Assembly: GCF_900107935.1 (NCBI RefSeq) | Contig: NZ_FNVG01000020.1 | Coordinates: 19,003 to 83,002, forward strand | Direction of reading: 5' to 3' | DNA length: 64,000 nt | DNA from: Vibrio hangzhouensis | Lineage (GTDB): Bacteria > Pseudomonadota > Gammaproteobacteria > Enterobacterales > Vibrionaceae | Part shown: positions 35,287-43,427 of the stretch, in pieces | How positions within the stretch are numbered: position 1 is the stretch's first letter | How the letters are laid out: each line of letters begins with the position of its first letter | Program-made: the position numbers and the translations under genes | The notes under the pieces: generated by a model | Database searches by the model: none | Seen by the model: the letters and a program-made list of their open reading frames with translations, nothing else | What the model was told of the DNA's origin: nothing

Positions 35287-36141
35287 TTAGAGCTTACCTT
35301 CACTTCCACAAACGCGAATCTTTTGCTGAACGATTTCTTTCATCGCATGCTTACCAGGAATAATGTAATGCCTCGGATCATTCGCTTTCGGGTTTTCAAT
35401 AAAGTAATGCTTAACAGCATCTGAAAACGCGATTTTTAACTCAGTAGCTACGTTCACTTTATTAATACCTAACTCAATGCAGCGACGAACATCTTCATCT
35501 GGAACACCAGATGCGCCATGAAGCACCAAAGGAATATCTGTCTTGCAGCGAATTTCACCCAAGCGGTCAAAATCTAACTTAGGCTCCTCTTTATACATAC
35601 CGTGGGCTGTCCCTATAGCGATTGCCAAAGAATCAATACCAGTACGGTTAATGAACTCTACAGCCGCATCAGGGTCGGTGTACAACGCATTTTTTTCGTC
35701 CACAATCAAATCATCTTCCTGCCCACTCAAGCGACCCAGCTCAGCTTCCACCGAGCAATCCCACTTGTGGCAGAATTGAACGACATTACGCACCAACTCA
35801 ATATTTTGCTCAAACTCAAAGTGTGAGCCGTCGATCATAGCCGACTTAATGCCACTCTCTACCTTCGCTTGGATATCTGAAAAAGATTCGTGGTGATCAA
35901 GGTGTAGTGCAATTGGCATCTTGTGCTTAACCGCTGCTTGTCGACAAATCTGTACCAAGTAGTCGGTTCCTGCATATGAAAATGTGCCCGGAGTGCCCGC
36001 TAAGATCACAGGTGAACGCATTTCAGCTGCAGTTTCAACGATAACTTGTACAGTTTCTAAGTTATGAATATTGAATGCAGGCACAGCATACCCACCTAAC
36101 TGTGCCTTAAAGAGCATTTCTCTCGAAGAGACTAAAAACAT
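35287..36141 (-). CDS. kbaY: Tagatose-1,6-bisphosphate aldolase, class II (KbaY/GatY)
   Basis: The 284-residue zinc aldolase splits tagatose-1,6-bisphosphate into glyceraldehyde-3-phosphate and dihydroxyacetone phosphate. The length equals that of GatY/KbaY. Motifs include AVPAFNIHNLE, IALHLDHHES with the zinc histidine and catalytic aspartate, AIAIGTAHGMYK and VLHGASGVPD. It forms its own leftward unit, downstream of the DUF2264 gene, and pairs functionally with kbaZ in the aga operon 3 kb away. Its promoter region holds CGAAAACAAAAG and CTTTCAATTT. Confidence 0.93.
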   Translation of the reverse strand: MFLVSSREMLFKAQLGGYAVPAFNIHNLETVQVIVETAAEMRSPVILAGTPGTFSYAGTDYLVQICRQAAVKHKMPIALHLDHHESFSDIQAKVESGIKSAMIDGSHFEFEQNIELVRNVVQFCHKWDCSVEAELGRLSGQEDDLIVDEKNALYTDPDAAVEFINRTGIDSLAIAIGTAHGMYKEEPKLDFDRLGEIRCKTDIPLVLHGASGVPDEDVRRCIELGINKVNVATELKIAFSDAVKHYFIENPKANDPRHYIIPGKHAMKEIVQQKIRVCGSEGKL

Positions 36142-36167
36142 AAATTACCCCAAAATATCCTTCATTA

Positions 36168-36240
36168 GCTTTCAATTTACATACTAAACGAAAACAAAAG
36201 AAAATTATAAGATCTAGATCACATCACAACTTTCAATTCA
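36168..36240. promoter_or_regulatory. kbaY promoter region with CGAAA/TTTCA repeats
   Basis: GCTTTCAATTT at 36168-36178, CGAAAACAAAAGAAAATT at 36189-36206 and CTTTCAATT at 36230-36238 lie between kbaY and the DUF2264 gene. They fit the repeat type seen before agaR. Confidence 0.4.
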
Positions 36241-36253
36241 AAGAAGTATGAAA

Positions 36254-37735
36254 CTAAAAGAAACCTGTCATTTTTGAAGAGTAACTTGTCACCCCTTGTC
36301 GAAGTAAGTTGTTCTTAGGCCTATTCGCTCTGCCTGTAATGCGTTCTTTCGCAAGATCTAGCCATGATTGTGTCTTTAGTGTGCGTGAAAAGGGAGATTG
36401 CTGATCAATATATTCATATTGAAATGTCACCGTTACTTCTTGAGTTCTCTGACAACCTTGCACTTTCGCATCAATACTTTCGATATGAAACGAAAAGTCA
36501 GAGCACTCAACTTCTAATTTTCCCTCCGATGTTGTCCACAAGCCTGTCTGTTGTCCATTATAAAATGCAACAATCAGCGCTCTTAACGACCATAGGCTAC
36601 TTGCAGGGCCACTGTAATTATCAGTCAGCCTCGCGTCTGCACCATATAACCCTTGAGTAGGTAAGCCATATCTTAAAGCGCCATTACTGATAAATGTTTT
36701 TAAGCAGTTGGAGAAGATTCGCTTGGCCTGCTGCACAGAAACTCCTGACTCTGAATACTGAAGTGCTGACAGCAGTGGTGCTGGCGCTGCCAATCGATAA
36801 CAGACACTACGACCAAAAAATGGGACGCCGTGAGAAGAGAAAAAGAACCGGTAGTTCTCATTAAATTCACGTACCGCTTGTTGGATAAAACAAGAGTCAA
36901 AATCTGGGTCTATTTGATCTATCCAAAACAGTGAATAGTGAAATCCCCACGCATTGTAGTAATCATAGTTTCCCTTTGCGCCATCTCGAAACCAGCCATT
37001 CCCTACATAAAACTCTTTGAGTCTTTGGTACCTATCAAGTTGTACGTGGTTATCTCCTGTGAGATTTCGCAGCACAATTTGTACTGTTAAAGGAAAAAGG
37101 TGCCAGTTGTTGTCTACGGTTTTGCATTGATTGACTTGTGAGAACCAATCAACAACCTGCTTTTTCTGTCGGGAATCAAAGTGGTTCCAGACCCAATTTC
37201 GACTCAGCCACAATGTAAGTGCTAAATCGGCACTTTCACAGACTCTTTGATCGTAATTTCCTAACGTTCCCCAGTAGCCTGGATGGTTTCGGTCTGTCCC
37301 CGACAATAGCGCCTTTTTGATTATTTCAACCGCATCAAAAGACTTACCTGATAGTCCATACAAAATAGGTTCCGGCTCACCCTGTTGACTCAACCAAGAT
37401 GCAAGCAATGGCAAAAACCTTGAACACCCTTCGAGCGCATCAGTCCGTGCATTTTGTTGACTTGGTCTTCCCGGGTAATAAGCATGAGTATAATCCCAGG
37501 CCGAGTAGTGAACGAAAGCTTCCGTAAAATATCTTAGCAAGATATCGCACTGTTCTTTTAAGTCTTGATCATTTCGAGAGAATACATTTTTAATAAATTC
37601 ATCGTATTGAGAGAGCCGAGGGCGTTTCTTAATCTGGCGAACTAAATGCTCACGAAAGATTTCCGCATGCATTTGAAAAGTAGGATGTTCGTAAGCAATG
37701 ATCGGTCTGGTAGTAGGGGTGATAAACTTGGACAT
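36254..37735 (-). CDS. DUF2264 family protein, possible beta-glucuronidase-type glycosidase
   Basis: A 493-residue protein without signal peptide, with DUF2264 features: HYSAWDYTHAYYPGRPS followed by QNARTDALEGCSRFLPLL, then NHPGYWGTLGNYDQRVCESA, WLSRNWVW, and GWFRDGAKGNYDYYNAWGF. The pattern suggests an alpha-helical barrel. From memory, DUF2264 proteins have been assigned to a glycoside hydrolase family with beta-glucuronidase activity (GH154); this needs checking. In this locus it could act on the uronic acid end of glycosaminoglycan oligosaccharides. It lies downstream of the second sulfatase gene, past a terminator, on the same strand, and precedes kbaY. Confidence 0.72.
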   Translation of the reverse strand: MSKFITPTTRPIIAYEHPTFQMHAEIFREHLVRQIKKRPRLSQYDEFIKNVFSRNDQDLKEQCDILLRYFTEAFVHYSAWDYTHAYYPGRPSQQNARTDALEGCSRFLPLLASWLSQQGEPEPILYGLSGKSFDAVEIIKKALLSGTDRNHPGYWGTLGNYDQRVCESADLALTLWLSRNWVWNHFDSRQKKQVVDWFSQVNQCKTVDNNWHLFPLTVQIVLRNLTGDNHVQLDRYQRLKEFYVGNGWFRDGAKGNYDYYNAWGFHYSLFWIDQIDPDFDSCFIQQAVREFNENYRFFFSSHGVPFFGRSVCYRLAAPAPLLSALQYSESGVSVQQAKRIFSNCLKTFISNGALRYGLPTQGLYGADARLTDNYSGPASSLWSLRALIVAFYNGQQTGLWTTSEGKLEVECSDFSFHIESIDAKVQGCQRTQEVTVTFQYEYIDQQSPFSRTLKTQSWLDLAKERITGRANRPKNNLLRQGVTSYSSKMTGFF

Positions 37736-37761
37736 AATCTACCCTATTATAATAAGGCAAC

Positions 37762-37792
37762 AAAAAAACCAGCCTTAAAGCTAAGGCTGGTT
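37762..37792 (-). terminator. Terminator after the second sulfatase gene
   Basis: A perfect 11-base stem AACCAGCCTTA / TAAGGCTGGTT with a 4-base loop is followed by a T-run on the leftward strand. It lies only 8 bases after the sulfatase stop and 27 bases before the DUF2264 start, so it should reduce but may not abolish read-through into that gene. Confidence 0.85.
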
Positions 37793-37799
37793 AGACTCT

Positions 37800-39404
37800 T
37801 TACTTCGCTGAATCAGTCAGTACTTCATAGCGATCTTGACCCCAATTTACCGGGGCAGGTTTTTCTTTAATCCATTCATAAAAAGCCGCTTTTAGCTCTG
37901 CCACTTTTTCTGGATGCTTGTCAGCAACGTTTATAGACTCTGCTGGATCCGAAGCGTAATGATACAATTCGTACTCCGCTAACCCATCGTCATAGTAGTG
38001 CAGGGACCAGTTTTGATCTTTAATCGCCCACTCTCCTTTTGAAAGCCTTTCTATATGATTACTTGGTACAAATTCCTGCTCTTCGTACGTAATCCACTTC
38101 CAGTAATGACTCCAAAACTGGGCATTTTTTGAATCATAATGGTGTGCTCGTGGTCCTGCCCAGTATAAGTATTTGTGTGGCTGCTGCTCTTCACCTTTAA
38201 GTAGCGGCAAGATATTTTGTCCATTGACATCCAAACTTTCAGGAATATCAATTCCCGCGGCTGACATCGCTGTAGGCAGGATGTCCATCGCCGAGATCAT
38301 CGTATCATTGCTTTGCCCTTTTGGAATAACACCATTCCAGTGAGCGATGAATGGAACATGCACCCCACCGCGATAACGCTGTCCTTTAAATGCTCTGTCC
38401 ATGCCATTCATTGGCATTGGCGATTCAAACACAGCCCCATTATCTGATAGGAAGAAGATCAGCGTATTGTCGTATTCACCAAGCTCCTTCAACTTGTCAA
38501 TGATCTTTCCAATCCCTTCATCCGCAGCATTCACGTGCGCATAATAATTATCGACTTCCACATTTCCGGTATCGAAGCGATCCATATACTTAGCTGGCGC
38601 GTGCTGCTCCAGTGGTATGTGAGGGACACTTAGCGCCAAGTTCACAAAAAATGGCTTGTCTTTTGCACTCTTCTCAATGAATTGAATCGTCTTATCTGTT
38701 AGGTTCTTGGTAATGTAACCTGATGCAGGAACATTGACACCATTCTCAAAGACCGATGGAGAATCATACAGTGCGACGCCAGAAGCATAGAAACTGTAAG
38801 AGTAATCAAAACCGCGATCCTCTGGCCCAAACCCCTCTGCAGCGACTGAAATCTCGTTATCGTGGTAGTCACGTGTTCGTACTTCTTCTGCGACCTTCTC
38901 TTTACGGACCTTAGCGTTATGCCACTTACCAATATTAGCCGTTTCGTATCCGTTTTGGTTCATGACCTCTGGTAATAAAGTGATATCCAAAGGAATGCCT
39001 AACTTGGCATCATCGTTACTATACGTGCCAAAACTATGTGGATTTCGTCCAGTCATCATTGCTGCACGTGACGGACCGCAAACCGGGGTCGCGACATACG
39101 CGTTGGTCATACGAATACCGTCGTTTGCTAGCTTTGTGACGTTGGGCATTGAACGTTTTGCGGCATCATATAGCTTGTCAAAATCACCATCGTATCGCAT
39201 CGGTACTGGTCGTTTTTTTAAGGTATCTTTGTCCACTGTGTCCAGCATGAAGTCCATCTGCGCAATACCAAGATCGTCCATAACAATCACCAGCACGTTT
39301 GGTTGCTCTGTGTAATCTTTTGCGACGGATGCCATCGGCACTGTTGCACACGATGCAGCAACAAAACCCGCTACAGCCGTCTTCTTAAATGAGGACAGTT
39401 TCAT
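37800..39404 (-). CDS. Sec-exported sulfatase (CGPSR type)
   Basis: A type I sulfatase of 534 residues with a Sec signal ending near SVA. The formylglycine cysteine is C109 in TPVCGPSRAAMMTGRNP. The metal-site aspartates are in VLVIVMDDLG and FFLSDNGA. Other signatures are NIGKWH and SVPHIPLEQHAP. Best guess is a galactosamine 4- or 6-sulfatase acting in the periplasm. It lies 32 bases after the maturase gene on the same strand, so maturase and sulfatase are made together. A ribosome site AGGAG precedes the ATG. Confidence 0.9.
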   Translation of the reverse strand: MKLSSFKKTAVAGFVAASCATVPMASVAKDYTEQPNVLVIVMDDLGIAQMDFMLDTVDKDTLKKRPVPMRYDGDFDKLYDAAKRSMPNVTKLANDGIRMTNAYVATPVCGPSRAAMMTGRNPHSFGTYSNDDAKLGIPLDITLLPEVMNQNGYETANIGKWHNAKVRKEKVAEEVRTRDYHDNEISVAAEGFGPEDRGFDYSYSFYASGVALYDSPSVFENGVNVPASGYITKNLTDKTIQFIEKSAKDKPFFVNLALSVPHIPLEQHAPAKYMDRFDTGNVEVDNYYAHVNAADEGIGKIIDKLKELGEYDNTLIFFLSDNGAVFESPMPMNGMDRAFKGQRYRGGVHVPFIAHWNGVIPKGQSNDTMISAMDILPTAMSAAGIDIPESLDVNGQNILPLLKGEEQQPHKYLYWAGPRAHHYDSKNAQFWSHYWKWITYEEQEFVPSNHIERLSKGEWAIKDQNWSLHYYDDGLAEYELYHYASDPAESINVADKHPEKVAELKAAFYEWIKEKPAPVNWGQDRYEVLTDSAK

Positions 39405-39436
39405 TGTAATCTCCTATTAATATGAATACTGTTGAG

Positions 39437-40675
39437 TTATCGATAGCCTGCCAGTATTGGCATAACATTCGCTGCCGTACCGCCCCTTTGTATCTCTTGC
39501 ACCATTAGGTGCATTACTGGCGCAGTATGGTTGAAAATCTGGGCATAAGATTCACATAAGTAGTTCTGTTTATGTTTTTCGCCCTCGATAGGAAGAATTC
39601 TGTGTTTTGGGCACCCGCCATAACACAAGGCTTGGAAGTCACATTGCTGGCACTTTTGAGTTAGACGCGCATGTTTTGCTGCCCCGAAGCGCTTTTGCTG
39701 TTTGCTGGTGGCGAGTTTTGCGATATCAGTCTGTTCGATATTGCCTAATTTGTTTGCGGGATAGACATAGTGGTCACAAGAATAAAGATCACCATTTGAT
39801 TCTATAACCAAAGCCTGACCACACTCTTTTGATTGCACACATATAGAGGCTGGATATCCCATCCAGGTGGCGAGCAGGCTATCAAACATTCGAACAAATA
39901 TTGTTCCCACGTCATGCTTAACCCATTCATTAAAAACGTCTGTCATGAACTGGCCATAACCATGGGAAGGCACAGAAAATGAAGTAAGTGTTGCATCTGA
40001 TCTAGGAGAATAGTGTCCAGTAGTACTCTGCTGGCACGATGCATCGACTTCCACTATTGGGATAAATTGTAGATGCACTGATCCAAGCGCTTTAAGCGCA
40101 TGGTAAATCTCTTTTCCTCTGTTCCAATTCTGGTCATTAACAACCGTTAGAGTGTTAAATTCGACCTGGTGCTCTTTCAGTATATCGATCGCTTTCTTTA
40201 CTCGCTCAAACGTTGGGCGACCGTTAACTGAAATGCGGTAAGTATCATGGACTTCAGCCAAGCCATCGATAGACACACCAATAAGAAAGTTATTCGTTGC
40301 GAAAAACTCTGCCCACTGTTTATTTATCGCAATGGCATTAGTTTGAAAGCTATTAGTAATGCGCTTACCTTTACCATATAGCTTCTGATACTCGACAACT
40401 TTTTTATAGAACTCAATACCCGCTAGCGTCGGTTCCCCCCCTTGCCACGCAAAGTCGATGTCCTCACTGTCTTGAGAGGCAATATAGTCTCTTACATACT
40501 TCCTCAACAGCCGATCTGACATATTGTGGCTAGCACTTTCATCATTGGCACTTGGCGATGACATCATGTCTTCTTTCTCTAGATAAAAGCAGTAGTCACA
40601 CTTCAAATTACAGCGATAACTCGCAGGTTTAGCCATCATGTGAAAACGAGTGTCTCGAGTACTTGCTTTAGTCAT
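39437..40675 (-). CDS. Radical-SAM sulfatase-maturating enzyme (anSME)
   Basis: It oxidises the active-site cysteine or serine of sulfatases to formylglycine, in the cytoplasm and without oxygen. The 412-residue protein has the radical-SAM cluster C22-x3-C26-x2-C29 (RCNLKCDYCFYLEK), the SAM-binding segment WQGGEPTLAG, and the C-terminal SPASM cysteines (CDHYVYP, CQQCDFQALCYGGCPKHR). All three sulfatases of the window carry a cysteine at the target position, so all can be its substrates. It is transcribed leftward into the second sulfatase gene and diverges from the DUF6250 gene. Confidence 0.93.
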   Translation of the reverse strand: MTKASTRDTRFHMMAKPASYRCNLKCDYCFYLEKEDMMSSPSANDESASHNMSDRLLRKYVRDYIASQDSEDIDFAWQGGEPTLAGIEFYKKVVEYQKLYGKGKRITNSFQTNAIAINKQWAEFFATNNFLIGVSIDGLAEVHDTYRISVNGRPTFERVKKAIDILKEHQVEFNTLTVVNDQNWNRGKEIYHALKALGSVHLQFIPIVEVDASCQQSTTGHYSPRSDATLTSFSVPSHGYGQFMTDVFNEWVKHDVGTIFVRMFDSLLATWMGYPASICVQSKECGQALVIESNGDLYSCDHYVYPANKLGNIEQTDIAKLATSKQQKRFGAAKHARLTQKCQQCDFQALCYGGCPKHRILPIEGEKHKQNYLCESYAQIFNHTAPVMHLMVQEIQRGGTAANVMPILAGYR

Positions 40676-40693
40676 TATTCACCCCTGGTTTCT

Positions 40694-40967
40694 TTTTTTT
40701 GCTTATTTTCCAATATACCAAAACGAAAAATCATGAAAACCAACTTTCAAACCGAAAGTGACTGGCATCACGGTCAATTCAACTGCCATATAAAACATTA
40801 GCACTATATACACATAAAATTAACGTACAGAAACAAAACAACATGTTATATTTCGTTTTTACCGCGTTACTATGGTCACATTTCAAGCATACACAACTTG
40901 CTCAAACACCTTCAATTACTTACGATACGCAACACACCGAAAGTAATCAACCTATTTGAGAAAGATT
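40694..40967. promoter_or_regulatory. Divergent maturase / DUF6250 promoter region with CGAAA repeats
   Basis: Contains a run of repeats ACGAAAAATCATGAAAACCA, CTTTCAAACCGAAAGT at 40722-40759, TTTCGTTTTT at 40851 and ACCGAAAGT at 40937. The GAAAACCAAC element recurs at 46650 before the third lyase gene. It probably controls both directions. Confidence 0.45.
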
Positions 40968-41711
40968 ATGAATATATACAGAAGTATGGCCCTCACTTCC
41001 GCAATCATGGCGGGCACCTTTGTTTCTCACGGAGCAATGGCAATCACTGACCCAGTAGAGTTCATAGAAAACAATGCTCGCCTGGTTTTTCAAGATAACT
41101 TTGAACAAGGCTTAGCTAACTGGGTCGTTGAGAAAACGGCAGCTAGCCAAGTATCGATTATCGATAACCAACTAGACATCGATGACGGTGCAGGCGTCAC
41201 CATTTGGTATAAGGAAAAAATCGATTCCCCATCAATAATCGAATTCGATGGGACAGTTGTGGTCAATGGGGGCGCTAACGATAGAGGAACCGATCTCAAC
41301 TTCTTTTGGATGGCAAATACGCCGAAGGGCGAAGGTTTTTTTGAGCGCTCTCAGTGGCGAGCAGGGGATATGCGCAAGTATGACGCATTTGAGCTTTATT
41401 ATGTGGGTTATGGAGCCAATGATAACTCCACCACCCGCTTTAGATATTACCCTGGAGACGGTTCACGACCGCTACTACCACAATACGATGTGAACGACGT
41501 GCAGTTTATGAATACACCAAACGTCATGACCAATATCAAGATCATCAGCCTCGAAAATAAAACATTTGTTTTCGCCAACAACCAAAAGCTATACGAAATC
41601 GATGATGTTAAACCCTTAACCTCAGGAATGTTTGGTTTCAGAACTTGGAAAAGTCACTTAGCCATTGATCAATTTAAAGTTTACTCAATTCACAACTCCC
41701 ACAAAGAATAG
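40968..41711 (+). CDS. Exported DUF6250-like protein
   Basis: The product is not certain. With the ATG at 40968 (GAGAAAG upstream; an earlier TTG at 40956 is rejected) it has 247 residues, a Sec signal ending near GAMA, and a beta-rich body. FQDNFEQGLANWVVE opens the domain and FGFRTWKSHLAIDQFKVYSI closes it, as in concanavalin-like domains of the DUF6250 group. That group is found with polysaccharide-degrading enzymes. It precedes the third sulfatase gene by 8 bases, so the two are co-translated. It may be a carbohydrate-binding or lyase-assisting protein. Confidence 0.65.
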   Translation: MNIYRSMALTSAIMAGTFVSHGAMAITDPVEFIENNARLVFQDNFEQGLANWVVEKTAASQVSIIDNQLDIDDGAGVTIWYKEKIDSPSIIEFDGTVVVNGGANDRGTDLNFFWMANTPKGEGFFERSQWRAGDMRKYDAFELYYVGYGANDNSTTRFRYYPGDGSRPLLPQYDVNDVQFMNTPNVMTNIKIISLENKTFVFANNQKLYEIDDVKPLTSGMFGFRTWKSHLAIDQFKVYSIHNSHKE

Positions 41712-41719
41712 GAGCGACT

Positions 41720-43267
41720 ATGTCCCTTTCTCGACGTAAATTTATAAAGGGCGTTGCCGGTGCTGCGGTAACAACCGGTGTTGCTACCACCTTCTCTGCC
41801 AACGCTAGTTCAGCAACACCAGAAACCCTTGCTAATCAACTCAAAGGCCAAACCGTCAATGGTAAGCCAGTCAACATTCTAATCATTACTGCCGACCAGT
41901 TGGCAAAAAAAGGGGTCGGCGCTTACGGCAATACCGTCACCAAAACACCAGCGATTGATAGCATCATAAGAAATGGGACACGATTTAACTCAGCTTATAC
42001 CGCCTATCCTCTGTGCGGCCCGTCACGAGCCTCATTTTGGACTGGCCGCCTCCCCCACCAAAATGGTGTTCACGGAAACAATAGTCCTGATATACCTAGC
42101 ACTATGCCAACTCTTGGCAAGCTCTTCTCAGAGCAAGGCTATGAGTGTGTGCATTTCGGGAAACAGCACGATTTTGGGTCACTAAGCGGCTTTGAATGTG
42201 CGGATCAGATTGAAATAGAGCTAGACGCTCCAGAAGCCTTCCCGGTTGATTATGATTCGAAAGAAGACGTCTATGCAGAGAAAAAAAGCATAGAGTTTTT
42301 GAACAAAAAACACGACAAACCGTTTTTGATGGCCGTTGACTTCAATAACCCACACAACATATGCGGCTGGGTTGGCGAATTTGCAGGTCCTCATGGCGAT
42401 ATTCCGGGAATCGGTCCCTTGCCGGCCTTGCCTGAAAACTTCCACAACGATGATGATATTACCAACCGTCCATTATCTGTTCAGTATATGTGCTGTCGTC
42501 ACCACAGAATGCATCAAGCAGCACATTGGAGTGACTTAAACTATCAGCAATATCTTGCAGCTTATTATCACTACACCAAAATGGGCGATGATTGTGTACG
42601 CAATGTTCTAAATGCCCTAGCGAACTCCGATGCCGCTGATAATACGCTGGTGGTTTTTTTCAGTGACCATGGTGATGCAATGGCGAGCCACAAAAATGTC
42701 ACCAAGTTTAGCTTCTTTTACGAAGAAACAACCAATGTTCCTTTTGTAATGGCAGGGCCGGGCATCCCCAAGAATGTCGAAAATGATGCTTTACTATCCT
42801 TATGTGACTTAGTGCCCACCCTTTGTGATTACGCCGGAATTGAAATACCTGTCGGTTTATATGGCCGTAGCGTGATGCCATTGGTTCGTGGGGAGTCAGT
42901 CGAAGACTGGCGTGATAACGTTGTCTCTCAATGGTACACGAGCAGAGAAACCATCATAGAGCCAGCACGAATGCTGCGCACTAAGACTCACAAATACACG
43001 GTATACCAGGAAAACAAAGATGAAGAACTTTACGATCTCATTAACGATCCTGGAGAAAAGCGCAATCTTGCTAACGACGAAGCATACACAGCACTGCTAG
43101 CAGAATATCGCCAGAAGTTTGCTGATTATACCCGTGAAACGGTTGATCCATTTAAGGCTCTCGCCATCAACGTCGACCCAAAATGGGCTAAGCATAAGCC
43201 TGGTTATCACAATCATATTGGAGACTGTGCCATTGATGAATATCTACGTTCAGTAGGAAAACTGTAA
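41720..43267 (+). CDS. Tat-exported sulfatase (CGPSR type)
   Basis: The 515-residue type I sulfatase has a twin-arginine signal LSRRKFIKG. The formylglycine cysteine is C99 in PLCGPSRASFWTG. Metal-site and catalytic segments include ILIITADQLAKKGVG (one of the usual aspartates plus Q), HFGKQHDFG in place of the usual GKWH, FNNPHN and FFSDHGDAMASH. The GKQH variant is less common and hints at a subfamily different from the other two sulfatases. Tat export implies that the protein is folded, and its cysteine matured by the cytoplasmic anSME, before export. It is co-transcribed with the DUF6250 gene. Confidence 0.88.
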   Translation: MSLSRRKFIKGVAGAAVTTGVATTFSANASSATPETLANQLKGQTVNGKPVNILIITADQLAKKGVGAYGNTVTKTPAIDSIIRNGTRFNSAYTAYPLCGPSRASFWTGRLPHQNGVHGNNSPDIPSTMPTLGKLFSEQGYECVHFGKQHDFGSLSGFECADQIEIELDAPEAFPVDYDSKEDVYAEKKSIEFLNKKHDKPFLMAVDFNNPHNICGWVGEFAGPHGDIPGIGPLPALPENFHNDDDITNRPLSVQYMCCRHHRMHQAAHWSDLNYQQYLAAYYHYTKMGDDCVRNVLNALANSDAADNTLVVFFSDHGDAMASHKNVTKFSFFYEETTNVPFVMAGPGIPKNVENDALLSLCDLVPTLCDYAGIEIPVGLYGRSVMPLVRGESVEDWRDNVVSQWYTSRETIIEPARMLRTKTHKYTVYQENKDEELYDLINDPGEKRNLANDEAYTALLAEYRQKFADYTRETVDPFKALAINVDPKWAKHKPGYHNHIGDCAIDEYLRSVGKL

Positions 43268-43382
43268 CGCTTAAGCAAGTAAAAAATGGAAGCTAAATAC
43301 GTTTACTTCCATTCCCCCCAAATGCACCGATAGATAAAACACTGCCCCTTGATATAGCTTTTTGGTTATATCTACCCCAAAA

Positions 43383-43410
43383 AAAAGCGGCTTCAAATGA
43401 AGCCGCTTTT
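43383..43410. terminator. Bidirectional terminator between the third sulfatase and the third lyase
   Basis: A perfect 12-base stem AAAAGCGGCTTC / GAAGCCGCTTTT with a 4-base loop lies between two converging genes and can stop both. A second, weaker hairpin AATGGAAG / CTTCCATT lies at about 43286-43313. Confidence 0.88.
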
Positions 43411-43427
43411 CTTATCACTGTTTTCAA

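Noticed and set aside
43286..43313. Hairpin AATGGAAG / CTTCCATT after the third sulfatase gene
   Set aside because: The much stronger terminator at 43383-43410 explains the end of both genes; this one may be incidental.
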